DNA of 64,000 nt from UBA8752 sp965657965. GTDB taxonomy: Bacteria; Bacteroidota; Bacteroidia; Flavobacteriales_D; Sanyastnellaceae. The translations under genes were made by a program, and so were the position numbers. The DNA lies in the NCBI GenBank assembly GCA_965657965.1, contig CBFHQM010000003.1:102315-166314 (forward strand). Reading direction: 5' to 3'. The stretch's first letter is position 1. Every line of letters starts with the position of its first letter. Shown here piece after piece: positions 1-8,981 of this stretch. The notes below the pieces were generated by a model that worked only from the letters and a program-made list of their open reading frames with translations, did no database searches and was not told where the DNA came from.

Positions 1-41
1 AAAAGCAAATCTGCAAGGCCTGTTGGTCCGGCATTTTTCCA

Positions 42-1085
42 GTGAAGGTGGCATGCATGGTTGTCGCTGGTTTCGTTTTCCAGCCGAACGCCTGTGGACA
101 AGTGTCCATGAACCCAGGCGAGCACTGGGAAGTGGGCGGAGGCGGCGGTTTCCTTGTGCCACACCGAGCGGTCATCCAATCCTTGATCGATGGTCATGCG
201 ACTCAAATTCAATTGAACTGGTCCAGACAAGGCCAAGGCCTGTGGTCCTGCAGCCGATCCGAGCCGCGGTGGGGCATCGGCTTAAGATGGGGAGCAAGCG
301 GAGCATCGGCTGCTGTCGGCCGGCAAGCCAGTGTGCTCGCCATGTCAGAATTGCGGATGTCCAACAACTTGGGTTTTCGTTTTGGCGCAGGCATCGGGTG
401 GACCGAAAATCGCTGGTCGGCCGACACCCCTGAGGGTCGACAACATGTCGTGATTGGATCCCCAATCAACGCCGCCATCGAAATTGGCCTTCATAAACGA
501 CCACGGCCGGCTCTTCAAGGTGTTTGGCACAGCCGAATGGGTATTCATTTGACCTTTGCCCATCAGAGCAACGCCTCGTTTACCCAGCCCAATTTGGGAA
601 CCAATGTGGCATGTTTGGGACTCAGCACATTGGTGTGGAACCGTGCTCCTCAACAATCCAAGCACAAGGCAGATGTTTTGATTCCCGCCGTGCCCTCTCC
701 TCCTCGTTTGGGCTGGACGCTAAACGCCGCTATGGGCAGAAGGCAACCCGCTCCACTGGACCAAAGGGAAACCACATTTGAATGGGGCCTAGACCGAAAT
801 TGGGGAAGAGGCTTGCGTCTTGGAGGCGTGACTGGCATGCGCGGATTTGCACGGCCCGCTCACCTTGGGTTGGGCGTTCACGCCGGATTTCAACTCCGCT
901 TCAATGCCGTTTACATCGATTTGATCCACGGACGTTATGTAAAGCGGTGGCAAGCAGAAGAAGCCAGCTACAACCGGGTTGTGATTCAAGTGTGCATCCG
1001 AAAAAACCTCAGCGCCACCCTGGCATTGCATACCCACGGTTTTCGGGCGCATCACCCCTCCATCGGTTGGGTGTGGTTGCTCTAA
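42..1085 (+). CDS. Acyloxyacyl hydrolase (lipid A deacylase, PagL-like) outer-membrane protein
   Basis: Probable outer-membrane beta-barrel enzyme that removes an ester-linked acyl chain from lipid A. The segment around residues 172-188 (H174, S176, N177 in FAHQSNASFTQPNLGTN) matches the HxSN active-site signature followed by PNLG that I know from Bacteroidota acyloxyacyl hydrolases. The N-terminal half (FLVPHR...SLIDGHATQIQLNW) also fits that family, and the protein ends in an aromatic beta-strand (IGWVWLL). The chosen GTG start gives a short hydrophobic leader ending near ACGQ. The frame is open to the window edge with no stop, so the true start may lie upstream and the gene may be 5' truncated here. 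It is convergent with the beta-helix protein gene. Family assignment is fairly sure; activity is inferred. Confidence 0.75.
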   Translation: MKVACMVVAGFVFQPNACGQVSMNPGEHWEVGGGGGFLVPHRAVIQSLIDGHATQIQLNWSRQGQGLWSCSRSEPRWGIGLRWGASGASAAVGRQASVLAMSELRMSNNLGFRFGAGIGWTENRWSADTPEGRQHVVIGSPINAAIEIGLHKRPRPALQGVWHSRMGIHLTFAHQSNASFTQPNLGTNVACLGLSTLVWNRAPQQSKHKADVLIPAVPSPPRLGWTLNAAMGRRQPAPLDQRETTFEWGLDRNWGRGLRLGGVTGMRGFARPAHLGLGVHAGFQLRFNAVYIDLIHGRYVKRWQAEEASYNRVVIQVCIRKNLSATLALHTHGFRAHHPSIGWVWLL

Positions 1086-1092
1086 TTCTGTA

Positions 1093-1111
1093 GGCTCAAT
1101 GCAATTGAGCC
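1093..1111. terminator. Hairpin between convergent genes
   Basis: Perfect 8-bp inverted repeat GGCTCAAT-gca-ATTGAGCC sits in the 33-base gap between two convergent genes. It is symmetric, so it could end transcription from both sides. There is no clear U-run on either strand, so intrinsic termination is plausible but not certain. Confidence 0.5.
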
Positions 1112-1118
1112 AGCGCGT

Positions 1119-2825
1119 TCACTCGCAAGACGTCCCGAAAATCGACAGGATCTCAAGCAAGTCATTCACCCCTACTGTTCCATCCCCATCCACGTCGGTT
1201 GGGCAGTCTGCATTCCCTTCAAACCCTGTACACGTGCCATCGTCTCGGATGGCCGATGCATTGTAGTTCTCCGCAGCTTCGTAGGTGCAACCACCGCAAG
1301 AGAAGATGTCGCAAGAACCGTCGTCGGTATTGGCAGAAACGTCATAATTGCAAGCCCAATCGTACATGCAACCAGGAATGTCGCCAGGGTAAAACACACC
1401 CAACTGATCGAGATAACTCCCAATCAACCAGTTTTCTCCGCCAGGCTCAAAAGCCCCAACGTAGTTCACTGGGTCGAAAAATGTCCCAACAGGTTGGTGC
1501 TCCGCAGGAACCGAATCTGCAACCGTTGGAAAGGGGTCCACGCCAGAGGTAATAAAACCTGCAAGTGCATCAAACTCATCGTCCAAGCCCAAGTCGGACC
1601 CCTGATTGTTGTTGAGCACAAAGTGGTCCTGGATTTGCATGTTGCCATTCCAAACCGACCCTTCGTAGAGGATCATGGTGTCCAGCGCAAGGCTGTCTCC
1701 CACGTTCCAAAAGCGGTTGTTGTGAATCTCCAGTTCGCCAAACAAGAAAAGCTCGTAAGCGTCGCAAGGGTCAGCGTCCTCGAAATCAATGCCGTAGTCC
1801 CAATTCTGAAAAATGCCATTGTACAAACGGCCTCCTCCACCATTGTGCCAACGTACCGCACCAATTCCCTCGTGGCCGAAGGAAGTGAAATTTGCAATCT
1901 GGGGATTCGTGTAAGGAAGGAAGCTCAGGGTCACATCCTGAAATTCAAAGTCGTCGCCCTCAAAGTCAAAGCCATGCTCTCCCGTCATTTCGCCCTGGTC
2001 CATGAGGGAAAAGAAGTATTGAACATCGCCCACCCACCCCAAGTCGTACTCGATGTTGTCCTCTGTGGAGAAGGCAATGGCGAGATGTTTGATGCTCGCC
2101 GCGCCGCCCATCACTTGCAACCCATCGTCAAGCGTCGACACAATTTCGATGTGCTCCAACGTGGTTCCTGACCCCACACCATTCAAGCTCAAACCATTGG
2201 TTTCGTCGCCGTTGATCACATTTTGAAAATTCACAGGTGGATTGGGCATCTCGCTGCCCCCGTGCCGAATCGAAACGTAACGCATGACTCCGCTAGATTC
2301 TGCATTGTCCGAACCGCCAAAGACATCGCGAAATTGACCACTCGCGTCCATAATGCCTTCAGCATTGTCTTCTCCATCATACGTGTTCAGCGCTCCGTAA
2401 CCATTGAGCACCACTCCTCCCCAAAGGCCGTAGGTATTGTATGGCGTTGATCCATTCATAGGGTCGCCTTCGTAGGTGAACACAATGGGACAGGCAGATG
2501 TGCCATCGGCCATGATTTGACCGCCCCTGGCGACAATCAAGCAGCTGGCGTTTTCCCCTTGCCCTGACTTGGCCTGAATCACGGTACCAGGCTCGACCGT
2601 GAGTACGTCGCCATCGTTGACATAAACGAATCCATTCAGAACATAAATCGAATCGCAAGTCAAGGTCCGAGTGCCCGTACCTGCGCCATCGTTGTCGGTC
2701 AAATCGACCACCGGACGATCTTCCATGTCCAGACATCCACATTCTTGGGCCGACGCCTGCATCGACAGAAAAAATGCTGCAATCAACAGAAACGAAGGCA
2801 AACAAGAGAGTTGAGGACTTTTCAT
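1119..2825 (-). CDS. Secreted parallel beta-helix protein with cysteine repeats and dockerin-like C-terminal cap
   Basis: 568-residue exported protein. A signal peptide (MKSPQLSCLPSFLLIAAFFL, then SMQASAQ) is followed by a beta-helix-type region typical of Bacteroidota surface proteins (motifs LTVEPGTVIQAKSGQGENAS, GLWGGVVLNGYG, YVSIRHGG, GSGTTLEHIEIVSTLDDGLQ). Near residue 484 come two cysteine repeats (ACNYDVSANTDDGSC and AENYNASAIRDDGTC). The last about 32 residues form a single EF-hand-like motif, DVDGDGTVGVNDLLEIL, between two cysteines, ending in SCE. No type A or B T9SS domain is visible. The ATG at 2825 is preferred over the longer TTG start at 2846 because the -7 box overlaps that longer start. 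No enzymatic activity is apparent; an adhesin or structural role is inferred. Confidence 0.75.
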   Translation of the reverse strand: MKSPQLSCLPSFLLIAAFFLSMQASAQECGCLDMEDRPVVDLTDNDGAGTGTRTLTCDSIYVLNGFVYVNDGDVLTVEPGTVIQAKSGQGENASCLIVARGGQIMADGTSACPIVFTYEGDPMNGSTPYNTYGLWGGVVLNGYGALNTYDGEDNAEGIMDASGQFRDVFGGSDNAESSGVMRYVSIRHGGSEMPNPPVNFQNVINGDETNGLSLNGVGSGTTLEHIEIVSTLDDGLQVMGGAASIKHLAIAFSTEDNIEYDLGWVGDVQYFFSLMDQGEMTGEHGFDFEGDDFEFQDVTLSFLPYTNPQIANFTSFGHEGIGAVRWHNGGGGRLYNGIFQNWDYGIDFEDADPCDAYELFLFGELEIHNNRFWNVGDSLALDTMILYEGSVWNGNMQIQDHFVLNNNQGSDLGLDDEFDALAGFITSGVDPFPTVADSVPAEHQPVGTFFDPVNYVGAFEPGGENWLIGSYLDQLGVFYPGDIPGCMYDWACNYDVSANTDDGSCDIFSCGGCTYEAAENYNASAIRDDGTCTGFEGNADCPTDVDGDGTVGVNDLLEILSIFGTSCE

Positions 2826-2843
2826 GGTCAGGCAAGAAGTCGT

Positions 2844-2851
2844 CAAATATA
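2844..2851 (-). promoter_or_regulatory. -7 promoter box (TATATTTG) for the beta-helix protein gene
   Basis: On the minus strand this reads TATATTTG, a perfect match to the Bacteroidota -7 consensus TAnnTTTG, 18 bases upstream of the ATG at 2825. It implies a 5' leader of roughly 14 bases. No matching -33 TTG is evident. Confidence 0.5.
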
Positions 2852-2959
2852 CGATTTAATCGACGTATTACCATAACCCACCTACAAACGACTTGTATTT
2901 TCCCTCCAATCCCCCACTCGCTTTAAAACCCAATGCTGTGAAATCCAATGTGAACAGAC

Positions 2960-2967
2960 TAAGTTTG
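2960..2967 (+). promoter_or_regulatory. -7 promoter box (TAAGTTTG) four bases before the NqrM-like gene start
   Basis: Perfect TAnnTTTG match followed by cagc and then the ATG at 2972. This geometry puts the transcription start at or next to the start codon, so the mRNA would be leaderless. No -33 element is recognisable. Confidence 0.5.
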
Positions 2968-2971
2968 CAGC

Positions 2972-3187
2972 ATGCAGTGGGAAACACTCCTTTTGACGAT
3001 TGGCCTGTTGGGCTTGGGTTTTGCTGGCATCGCCATCAAAATCCTCGTGAAAAAAGACGGCGAATTTAGTGGCACCTGTTCAAGCAACAACCCACTCCTT
3101 CAAAACGACAGCGGAAGCTGCTCCATTTGCGGCGCACGTCCTCAAGACCAGTGTCAAAAGGAAGACACCTCCTTGGACCCCGCTTGA
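2972..3187 (+). CDS. Small four-cysteine membrane protein, NqrM-like (Na+-NQR maturation candidate)
   Basis: 71-residue protein with one N-terminal membrane helix (about residues 5-25: LLLTIGLLGLGFAGIAIKIL) and four cysteines (C36, C50, C53, C61) in the pattern GTC...CSICGxRPxxxC. The layout of one helix followed by a cysteine-rich tail resembles NqrM, which supplies iron for the Cys-ligated iron centre of NqrD/NqrE. The position supports this: the gene is convergent with apbE, separated by one base, at the end of the nqr operon. Similar small membrane or secreted proteins sit near nqr/apbE in other Bacteroidota. I see no competing start codon. The NqrM role is inferred from pattern and context, because the sequence is divergent from the proteobacterial form. 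Confidence 0.6.
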   Translation: MQWETLLLTIGLLGLGFAGIAIKILVKKDGEFSGTCSSNNPLLQNDSGSCSICGARPQDQCQKEDTSLDPA

Positions 3188-3188
3188 A

Positions 3189-4310
3189 TTAGAGTGCCGT
3201 GGACACGGCTTCAAAGCCGGGAGTAGACCAAACTTCGTAGCCTCCCGCGCCATCGTCTGACATCAAAAGGACATCCAGTTCCAGTTGAGGATAAGCCATC
3301 AAAAACCCTTGGGTTTGTGATGCACCCAACACCATGAATGCCGTCGCCAATGCATCGGCGTACGCCGCAGTTGGCGCCAACACGGTCGCACTCAACAATC
3401 CATTTTCTGCGGGAAAACCTGTAGCCGGATCAATGGTGTGACTGAATCGTTGACCTTCCCTTTCGTAGTATTTCCGGTAACTCCCGCTGGTGCAAATTGC
3501 CCGGTCCTGAACGGAGACTACGGTTTCCAAAACACGGTCTGCCGCACCCGTGCCCGCAACTGGCCGGTCGACTGCAATGCGCCAAGGATCTCCAGTTCCA
3601 TTCGTCCCTCTGCACACAACCTCTCCGCCCAACTCCACCATGGCGTTCACAACACCCCGCATGCGCAACTCCTCTAGGAGCAAGTCGACGGTGTAACCTT
3701 GGGCAATCGCATTGAAATCCAATGCAGCACGTCCGTCTCCTTTGCGAACCCAAGTGGAGACATAGTGCCCGTTGGCCTCTTCTTCATTCATGTCGAATCG
3801 CTCTGGACGAAGCCCCGTAAACACCAAGACACTGTCCACCTGCGCCTTGGTCACTTCTGTCCTCTTGGAGAGGCCAAACCCCCAGAGTTCAACCAAGGGA
3901 CTTACTGTGGGATCAAATGCGCCCCGAGTCAACTCGCACAACTCTTCTGACAAGGCCCACAACGGCCCAATGATTTGGAGCGAATCCACAAAGCCATAAA
4001 GTGAGTCTCGATGTGACCACTGATTGATGGCCGTGATGCGGCTGTCTGGCCGCCACAAGCTCACCTCCTTGTCGACCTGTTCAAGAACCTCTTCAAATAC
4101 AGCGTCATCCAAGCGTACATCCGACACATACTTGATGCTGTAGGTCGTGCCTTGCGCCTCTCCGACATGCGACTGAACCATATCCGCATCTGCGACGGAC
4201 TGGCCGCTCTGGTCTGCGCAGCCCGATATGACCAACACGGCGACCGCAAACGGGACCGCCAGCACTTGGCTGGCGGAATTCCCTATTCGGTTGGTACGGC
4301 TCCGGATCAT
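3189..4310 (-). CDS. apbE: FAD:protein FMN transferase (lipoprotein)
   Basis: Transfers FMN from FAD to threonine residues of partner proteins, here most likely NqrB and NqrC, outside the cytoplasmic membrane. The 373-residue product has a lipoprotein signal ending in VISGC (C31). Family motifs are LDFNAIAQGYTVD, HTIDPATGFPAENG and ADALATAFMVLG. The start at 4310 is chosen because it gives an ATGA overlap with the nqrF stop; a longer frame begins at 4364 inside nqrF. It is the last gene of the nqrABCDEF-apbE run, so co-expression with its substrates is expected. Confidence 0.93.
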   Translation of the reverse strand: MIRSRTNRIGNSASQVLAVPFAVAVLVISGCADQSGQSVADADMVQSHVGEAQGTTYSIKYVSDVRLDDAVFEEVLEQVDKEVSLWRPDSRITAINQWSHRDSLYGFVDSLQIIGPLWALSEELCELTRGAFDPTVSPLVELWGFGLSKRTEVTKAQVDSVLVFTGLRPERFDMNEEEANGHYVSTWVRKGDGRAALDFNAIAQGYTVDLLLEELRMRGVVNAMVELGGEVVCRGTNGTGDPWRIAVDRPVAGTGAADRVLETVVSVQDRAICTSGSYRKYYEREGQRFSHTIDPATGFPAENGLLSATVLAPTAAYADALATAFMVLGASQTQGFLMAYPQLELDVLLMSDDGAGGYEVWSTPGFEAVSTAL

Positions 4311-5602
4311 CCGCCGAAATCGTCGAAGGCCACATTCTCTGGTGGCACTCCCCAGTCGTCGCACATTTTGAGAACCGCTTGGTTCATCAAAGGAGGACCA
4401 CAGAAGTAAAATTCGATGTCCTCTGGCGCCTCGTGTGGCTTCAGGTGGTGTTCGATCACAGCATTGTGTACAAAGCCAAGGAATCCGTCTCCGTCGTCTT
4501 CAATGCTCTTCTTCTCATTCCAATTGTCCGCTTCTGTGGGGTCACTCAACACCACATGGAAATTGAAATTGGGGAACTCGGATTCAATCTTGCGGAAATC
4601 GTCCAAATAGAACAACTCACGACGCGAACGACCTCCGTAATAGAACGTCACCTTCCGTCCGGTTTTTACCGTGTGGAACAGGTGGAACAGGTGGCTGCGC
4701 ATGGGGGCCATACCAGCACCTCCACCGATGTACACCATCTCGGCGTCGGTCTCTTTGATAAAGAACTCCCCGTACGGTCCACTGATCGTGCACTTGTCGC
4801 CAGGCTTACAACCAAAGACATAGCTCGAGCAGATGCCGGGATTCACGTTCATCCAAGCATTCCGAGCCCGATCCCATGGTGGGGTCGCGATGCGGATGTT
4901 CAACATCACGATGTGGCCCTCTGCGGGGTGATTGGCCATAGAATACGCCCGAACAATGGGCTCCTCGTTGACCATTTTTAAGTCCCACAAACCAAACTTG
5001 TCCCACTCGCTTTGGAAGGTATTGGGGTCCTTGTGGTGCTCGGGGTGCGCCGTTACATCCATGTCCTTGTACTCGACCACCGTCGTGGGCACGTCGACCT
5101 GGATGTATCCGCCTGCTTCAAAGTCGAGGGTTTCGCCGTCGGGGAGACGCACAACGAATTCCTTAATGAAGGACGCCACATTGTAGTTGGACACCACTTC
5201 ACATTCCCACTTCTTGATGCCAAATACTTCTTCGGGGACTTGGATCTCCATGTCCTCTTTGACTTTCACTTGGCAACCCAAGCGCCAGTTGTCTGCAATC
5301 TCCTTGCGAGAGAAGTGCGGCTCCTCAGTTGGCAAGATTGACCCGCCCCCTTCTGGGACTTGACAACGACACTGGACACAGGTTCCGCCACCGCCACAAG
5401 CAGAGGGCAAAAACACGCCAGCATTGCCCAACGTGGTCAGCAGGGTACTGCCGCCTTCAACTTCAAGGGTGCGCTCACCGTTGATGACCAACTTCAACTT
5501 CCCGCTTGGAGACAGCTGAGCCTTGGCAAACAACAGAAGGCTCACCAACAAGAGGATGACAGCCAGAAAGAATACAATGGTGAGAAGAATGGTGGTGCTC
5601 AT
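4307..5602 (-). CDS. nqrF: Na+-translocating NADH:quinone reductase subunit F
   Basis: NADH-oxidising subunit that passes electrons from NADH through FAD and a 2Fe-2S cluster into the Na+ pump. One N-terminal membrane helix (about residues 4-26) is followed by a ferredoxin domain with cluster cysteines C69, C75 and C78 (ACGGGGTCVQC) and a fourth in RLGCQ near residue 112. A ferredoxin-reductase domain follows, with RAYSMANHP for FAD and GGGAGMAPMRS for NADH. The C-terminus ends in the characteristic FDDFGG. At 431 residues the length is normal. It lies 12 bases after nqrE and overlaps apbE by ATGA. Confidence 0.96.
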   Translation of the reverse strand: MSTTILLTIVFFLAVILLLVSLLLFAKAQLSPSGKLKLVINGERTLEVEGGSTLLTTLGNAGVFLPSACGGGGTCVQCRCQVPEGGGSILPTEEPHFSRKEIADNWRLGCQVKVKEDMEIQVPEEVFGIKKWECEVVSNYNVASFIKEFVVRLPDGETLDFEAGGYIQVDVPTTVVEYKDMDVTAHPEHHKDPNTFQSEWDKFGLWDLKMVNEEPIVRAYSMANHPAEGHIVMLNIRIATPPWDRARNAWMNVNPGICSSYVFGCKPGDKCTISGPYGEFFIKETDAEMVYIGGGAGMAPMRSHLFHLFHTVKTGRKVTFYYGGRSRRELFYLDDFRKIESEFPNFNFHVVLSDPTEADNWNEKKSIEDDGDGFLGFVHNAVIEHHLKPHEAPEDIEFYFCGPPLMNQAVLKMCDDWGVPPENVAFDDFGG

Positions 5603-5614
5603 GACTTCTTCGAA

Positions 5615-6229
5615 TCAGATTTCAATGCCCATAAAGGCCATAAAGGCCAACCCCATGAGGCCGGTCAAAATGAAGGTGATGCCCAACCCCTTGAGTGGAG
5701 CGGGAATGTTGGAATAACGAATTTTCTCGCGAATCGCAGCAATCGCCACAATCGCAAGCAACCACCCCACACCAGATCCAAGGCCGAAAACCGTGGCCTC
5801 TCCGATGGAAGGGTATTGCCGCTCCTGCATAAAAAGGGCGCCCCCGAGGATGGAGCAGTTCACCGCAATCAGCGGCAGGAAAATGCCCAATGCCCCATAC
5901 AGGGCAGGTGCAAACTTCTCGACGATCATCTCCACGAGTTGAACCATCGATGCGATGACTGCGATGAACATGATGAAACTCAAAAAGCTCAAGTCTACCG
6001 AAGCGTATTCTGGGCTGAGCCAGGTCAACGCTCCTTCCTTGAGCACAAAGTTCTCGAGCAAATAGTTGATGGGTACGGTGATGCCCAAAACGAAAATCAC
6101 GGCGAATCCAAGGCCGACTGCGGTCTTCACTGTTTTGGACACAGCGAGGTATGAACACATGCCCAGGAAGTAGGCGAAGATCATGTTCTCAACGAAGATC
6201 CCCTTAACGAATAAACTTAGGTATTCCAT
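5615..6229 (-). CDS. nqrE: Na+-translocating NADH:quinone reductase subunit E
   Basis: Integral membrane subunit of 204 residues with about six helices. Together with NqrD it holds the intramembrane iron centre used in Na+ translocation. The expected cysteines are visible in GMCSYLAVSK (N-terminal part) and VNCSILGGALFMQERQYP (middle). The opening MEYLSLFVKGIFVENMIFAY is highly typical. It lies between nqrD and nqrF with 14- and 12-base gaps. Confidence 0.95.
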   Translation of the reverse strand: MEYLSLFVKGIFVENMIFAYFLGMCSYLAVSKTVKTAVGLGFAVIFVLGITVPINYLLENFVLKEGALTWLSPEYASVDLSFLSFIMFIAVIASMVQLVEMIVEKFAPALYGALGIFLPLIAVNCSILGGALFMQERQYPSIGEATVFGLGSGVGWLLAIVAIAAIREKIRYSNIPAPLKGLGITFILTGLMGLAFMAFMGIEI

Positions 6230-6243
6230 GGTCTAATGGTTGA

Positions 6244-6939
6244 TCAGTTCTCCTCAATGAGGCTGCTGTTGCGTGAACGCTGGATCCAAATGATGACCCC
6301 CACGGTGATGAGTGCCATGGGTGGCAAAATCATCAAGTTGTTGTTTTCATAAAAGCCTCCGTTGGCCATGAACATGCTGTCGGGCAGGAACTTGACTTGA
6401 CCCATGCCTGGAAAGCTAATGGCCCCACTGCCAAACACCTCGCGAACCAAGGCCACTGCGAGCAAAATCCAAGCATAGCCCATGGCATTGCCCACAGCGT
6501 CGAGCATGGCCGGCCCCGGCTTGTTGCCCAAAGCGAAAGCCTCCAAGCGTCCCATGATGATGCAGTTGGTGATGATGAGTCCCACGAAGACCGACAGCTT
6601 CTCGGAAATGTCCGGACTGTACGCTTTCAAGACCTCGTCTACGATGATCACCAAAGAGGCAATGACCACCAATTGGACAATGATGCGGATGCGGTCAGGA
6701 ATGATGTTGCGCATCATGGAGACAATCACATTGCCTCCGATCATCACAAAGAGCACGGCGAGGCTCATGATCACGGCCTGCTGTACTTGCACCGTAATGG
6801 CCAATGCGCTGCAAATGCCCAGCACCTGAACGGTAATGGGGTTGCTGTCGTCTAGCGGGTCCGTGAGGAGCTTGCGGTTCTTCTTAGAGAAGAGCGACTC
6901 GCGCTTGGGCTCAACGGCTGTTGTCGTTTCGTTGCTCAT
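6244..6939 (-). CDS. nqrD: Na+-translocating NADH:quinone reductase subunit D
   Basis: Integral membrane subunit of 231 residues, paralogous to NqrE. It supplies two cysteine ligands to the shared iron centre: one in VQVLGICSALAITVQ and one in ITNCIIMGRLEAFALGNKPG. The ATG at 6939 is used; it shares one base with the nqrC stop (TGATG), so the two are translationally coupled. A GTG one codon upstream is possible. Confidence 0.95.
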   Translation of the reverse strand: MSNETTTAVEPKRESLFSKKNRKLLTDPLDDSNPITVQVLGICSALAITVQVQQAVIMSLAVLFVMIGGNVIVSMMRNIIPDRIRIIVQLVVIASLVIIVDEVLKAYSPDISEKLSVFVGLIITNCIIMGRLEAFALGNKPGPAMLDAVGNAMGYAWILLAVALVREVFGSGAISFPGMGQVKFLPDSMFMANGGFYENNNLMILPPMALITVGVIIWIQRSRNSSLIEEN

Positions 6940-7679
6940 CACTTCTGTGCTTTTGGAGCGGATTGGAAGTACTTCAGGTAAATGGACATGGTCCGGTCCA
7001 CCATTTCTCCCACTCCTTTCGAAGTGATGGTGCCTCCAGTAATGCCATCCACAGAATAGTCCGTTGTGGGAGCGCCACCTTTCACAACTGCGAAATGCGG
7101 AGCCACCTTGCTGATTTTCTTGCCTTTGAATGGGGCTTGGAAGAAACCTTCTTTGATTTCTGCGCCCAGTCCTGGGGTCTCGGTCTTGTGGTCAAACACC
7201 GCACCATAAATGGTCTCCATGTCGGACTCCAAAGCCACATAGCCCCAAATGGGGCCCCACAGGCCCTTGCCCACAACGGGCACCACAAAGAGGTCTTGCC
7301 CCTCTTTGCTACACGCAAACAAAGGGAAGGTGAGCTCACTGGCTGGAGCCTTACTGCGAAAGTCTTTTTGAACGTCGATATTGAAAGGGTCAGTAGGGTC
7401 TCCTGAATCAACGGTTCCACTCTTGCTGCTGACCTTTTGGCCATCGCTGTCGATGGAGACCCGTTCTTTCACGAAGTCCACAAACTTGGCCTCGACGGCC
7501 CCTCGCTCACTCGGTACGCCAATGGCACCGAGGATGTTCATCATTTTCTTCTCTGCAGCATTGGCCTTTTGAAGGGGCTTCAAAGACAAGCTGGTGAAGG
7601 CCAGGATTGCCCCTACCAACACCACCATGAGGATGGCGAAGAGAAAGGTGTATCCGTTGGAGTTCTTATTGAATGCCAT
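6939..7679 (-). CDS. nqrC: Na+-translocating NADH:quinone reductase subunit C
   Basis: Membrane-anchored periplasmic flavoprotein subunit of 246 residues, with one N-terminal helix (FLFAILMVVLVGAILAF). Its FMN is attached covalently to a threonine by ApbE; the likely acceptor is T217 in DGITGGTITSKG. The usual motif is SGATxTS, so this copy has glycine in place of alanine. Context and length fit NqrC fully. Confidence 0.94.
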   Translation of the reverse strand: MAFNKNSNGYTFLFAILMVVLVGAILAFTSLSLKPLQKANAAEKKMMNILGAIGVPSERGAVEAKFVDFVKERVSIDSDGQKVSSKSGTVDSGDPTDPFNIDVQKDFRSKAPASELTFPLFACSKEGQDLFVVPVVGKGLWGPIWGYVALESDMETIYGAVFDHKTETPGLGAEIKEGFFQAPFKGKKISKVAPHFAVVKGGAPTTDYSVDGITGGTITSKGVGEMVDRTMSIYLKYFQSAPKAQK

Positions 7680-7699
7680 GGTTTTCGATCAATTCAAAT

Positions 7700-8953
7700 T
7701 CATGCAATGGCAGCCTGAGACAGGCGCTTCTCACGACGGCGAATGTTGCCCTCAACCACGTAGTGATCTATGGTGGGCGCCATCACGTTCATAAAGAGAA
7801 TGGCCATCATTACGCCTTCGGGATAAGCGGGGTTGAAGACCCGAATCATGATGGAAAAGAAGCCGCCAAGGAAGCCGTACACCCACTTACCTGTGTTGGT
7901 TTGAGCAGCACTTACTGGGTCTGTGGCCATAAAGACTGCACCAAACATGAATCCACCCATCACCACTTGGTGAACCGGGCCAATGGTCATGTACGCATTC
8001 AAGCCAAGGGCGTTGAAAATGACCCCCATTACGAGACCTCCTACGATGAAACTCGAGATGATGCGCCAGCTCCCAATGCCTGTCCAAATCAGCAATGCTG
8101 CCCCAATCAACGCGGCCAGCGCGCTGGTTTCAGCCACCGATCCTGGGATGGTGCCAATGAAGCAGTTTATGAAAGAGAACATCCCTCCGTCGGCAAACAT
8201 GGACATGACACCCGCACTGACTTCGCCGTTTACTGGCTGCCCTACCGTATTGGCCAATTGACCCAGAGCAGTTGCTCCTGTGTAACCATCGGCCATTTGC
8301 AATGTGCCTGCGGCTTTCGACCCCATCACATTGTGAATCCAAATCTCACCCGACATCTGCTTCGGGTAGGCGAAGAACAAGAATGCTCGGGCGGTTAAGG
8401 CCACGTTCAAAATGTTCATGCCTGTTCCGCCAAAGACTTCTTTTGCAATCAACACCGCAAACGCTGTTGCCACGGCCACCATCCAAAGGGGTACATCTAC
8501 AGGCATAATGAGGGGAATCAGCATGCCACTCACCAAGAAACCCTCGTTAATAGAGTGGCCGTTGATGCCGGCAATGATGAACTCAATGCCGAGGCCAGTG
8601 GCATAGCTGACCACAATGAGCGGAACCACTTTGATTGCGCCAACGATGATTTTGTCAAGGAACATCGCGCTCCACGCATCAGCGGTCGTGATTTCGCCCA
8701 AGCTCAGGTAGTACTGGTGCCCGATGTTCCATGTACCAAACAAGAGCGCAGGCAACATGGCCACAATGACCAAGAACATGGTCCGCTTCAGGTCGATGCC
8801 GTCGCGAACGTGCACGCCTTTGGCCGTGGTGTGGCCCGGTGTAAAGAGAAAAGTTTCGAGGGAGTCGAATACGACCCAAAAGCGCTTGAGCTTTCCGTCG
8901 CCCGTAAAGTTGGGCTTGACGCGTTCCTCGATGAGTTTATGAAGTGCCTTCAT
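7700..8953 (-). CDS. nqrB: Na+-translocating NADH:quinone reductase subunit B
   Basis: Large integral membrane subunit of 417 residues and about ten helices, carrying covalent FMN, riboflavin and the quinone path. The covalent FMN site is visible as DGYTGATALG with acceptor T228. The typical NqrB N-terminus precedes the first helix (GKLKRFWVVFDSLETFLFTP, then GHTTAKGVHVRDGIDLKRTM). It lies 20 bases upstream of nqrC. Confidence 0.96.
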   Translation of the reverse strand: MKALHKLIEERVKPNFTGDGKLKRFWVVFDSLETFLFTPGHTTAKGVHVRDGIDLKRTMFLVIVAMLPALLFGTWNIGHQYYLSLGEITTADAWSAMFLDKIIVGAIKVVPLIVVSYATGLGIEFIIAGINGHSINEGFLVSGMLIPLIMPVDVPLWMVAVATAFAVLIAKEVFGGTGMNILNVALTARAFLFFAYPKQMSGEIWIHNVMGSKAAGTLQMADGYTGATALGQLANTVGQPVNGEVSAGVMSMFADGGMFSFINCFIGTIPGSVAETSALAALIGAALLIWTGIGSWRIISSFIVGGLVMGVIFNALGLNAYMTIGPVHQVVMGGFMFGAVFMATDPVSAAQTNTGKWVYGFLGGFFSIMIRVFNPAYPEGVMMAILFMNVMAPTIDHYVVEGNIRRREKRLSQAAIA

Positions 8954-8981
8954 GATGAATGTGCTTCGGATGCAATAGGGT

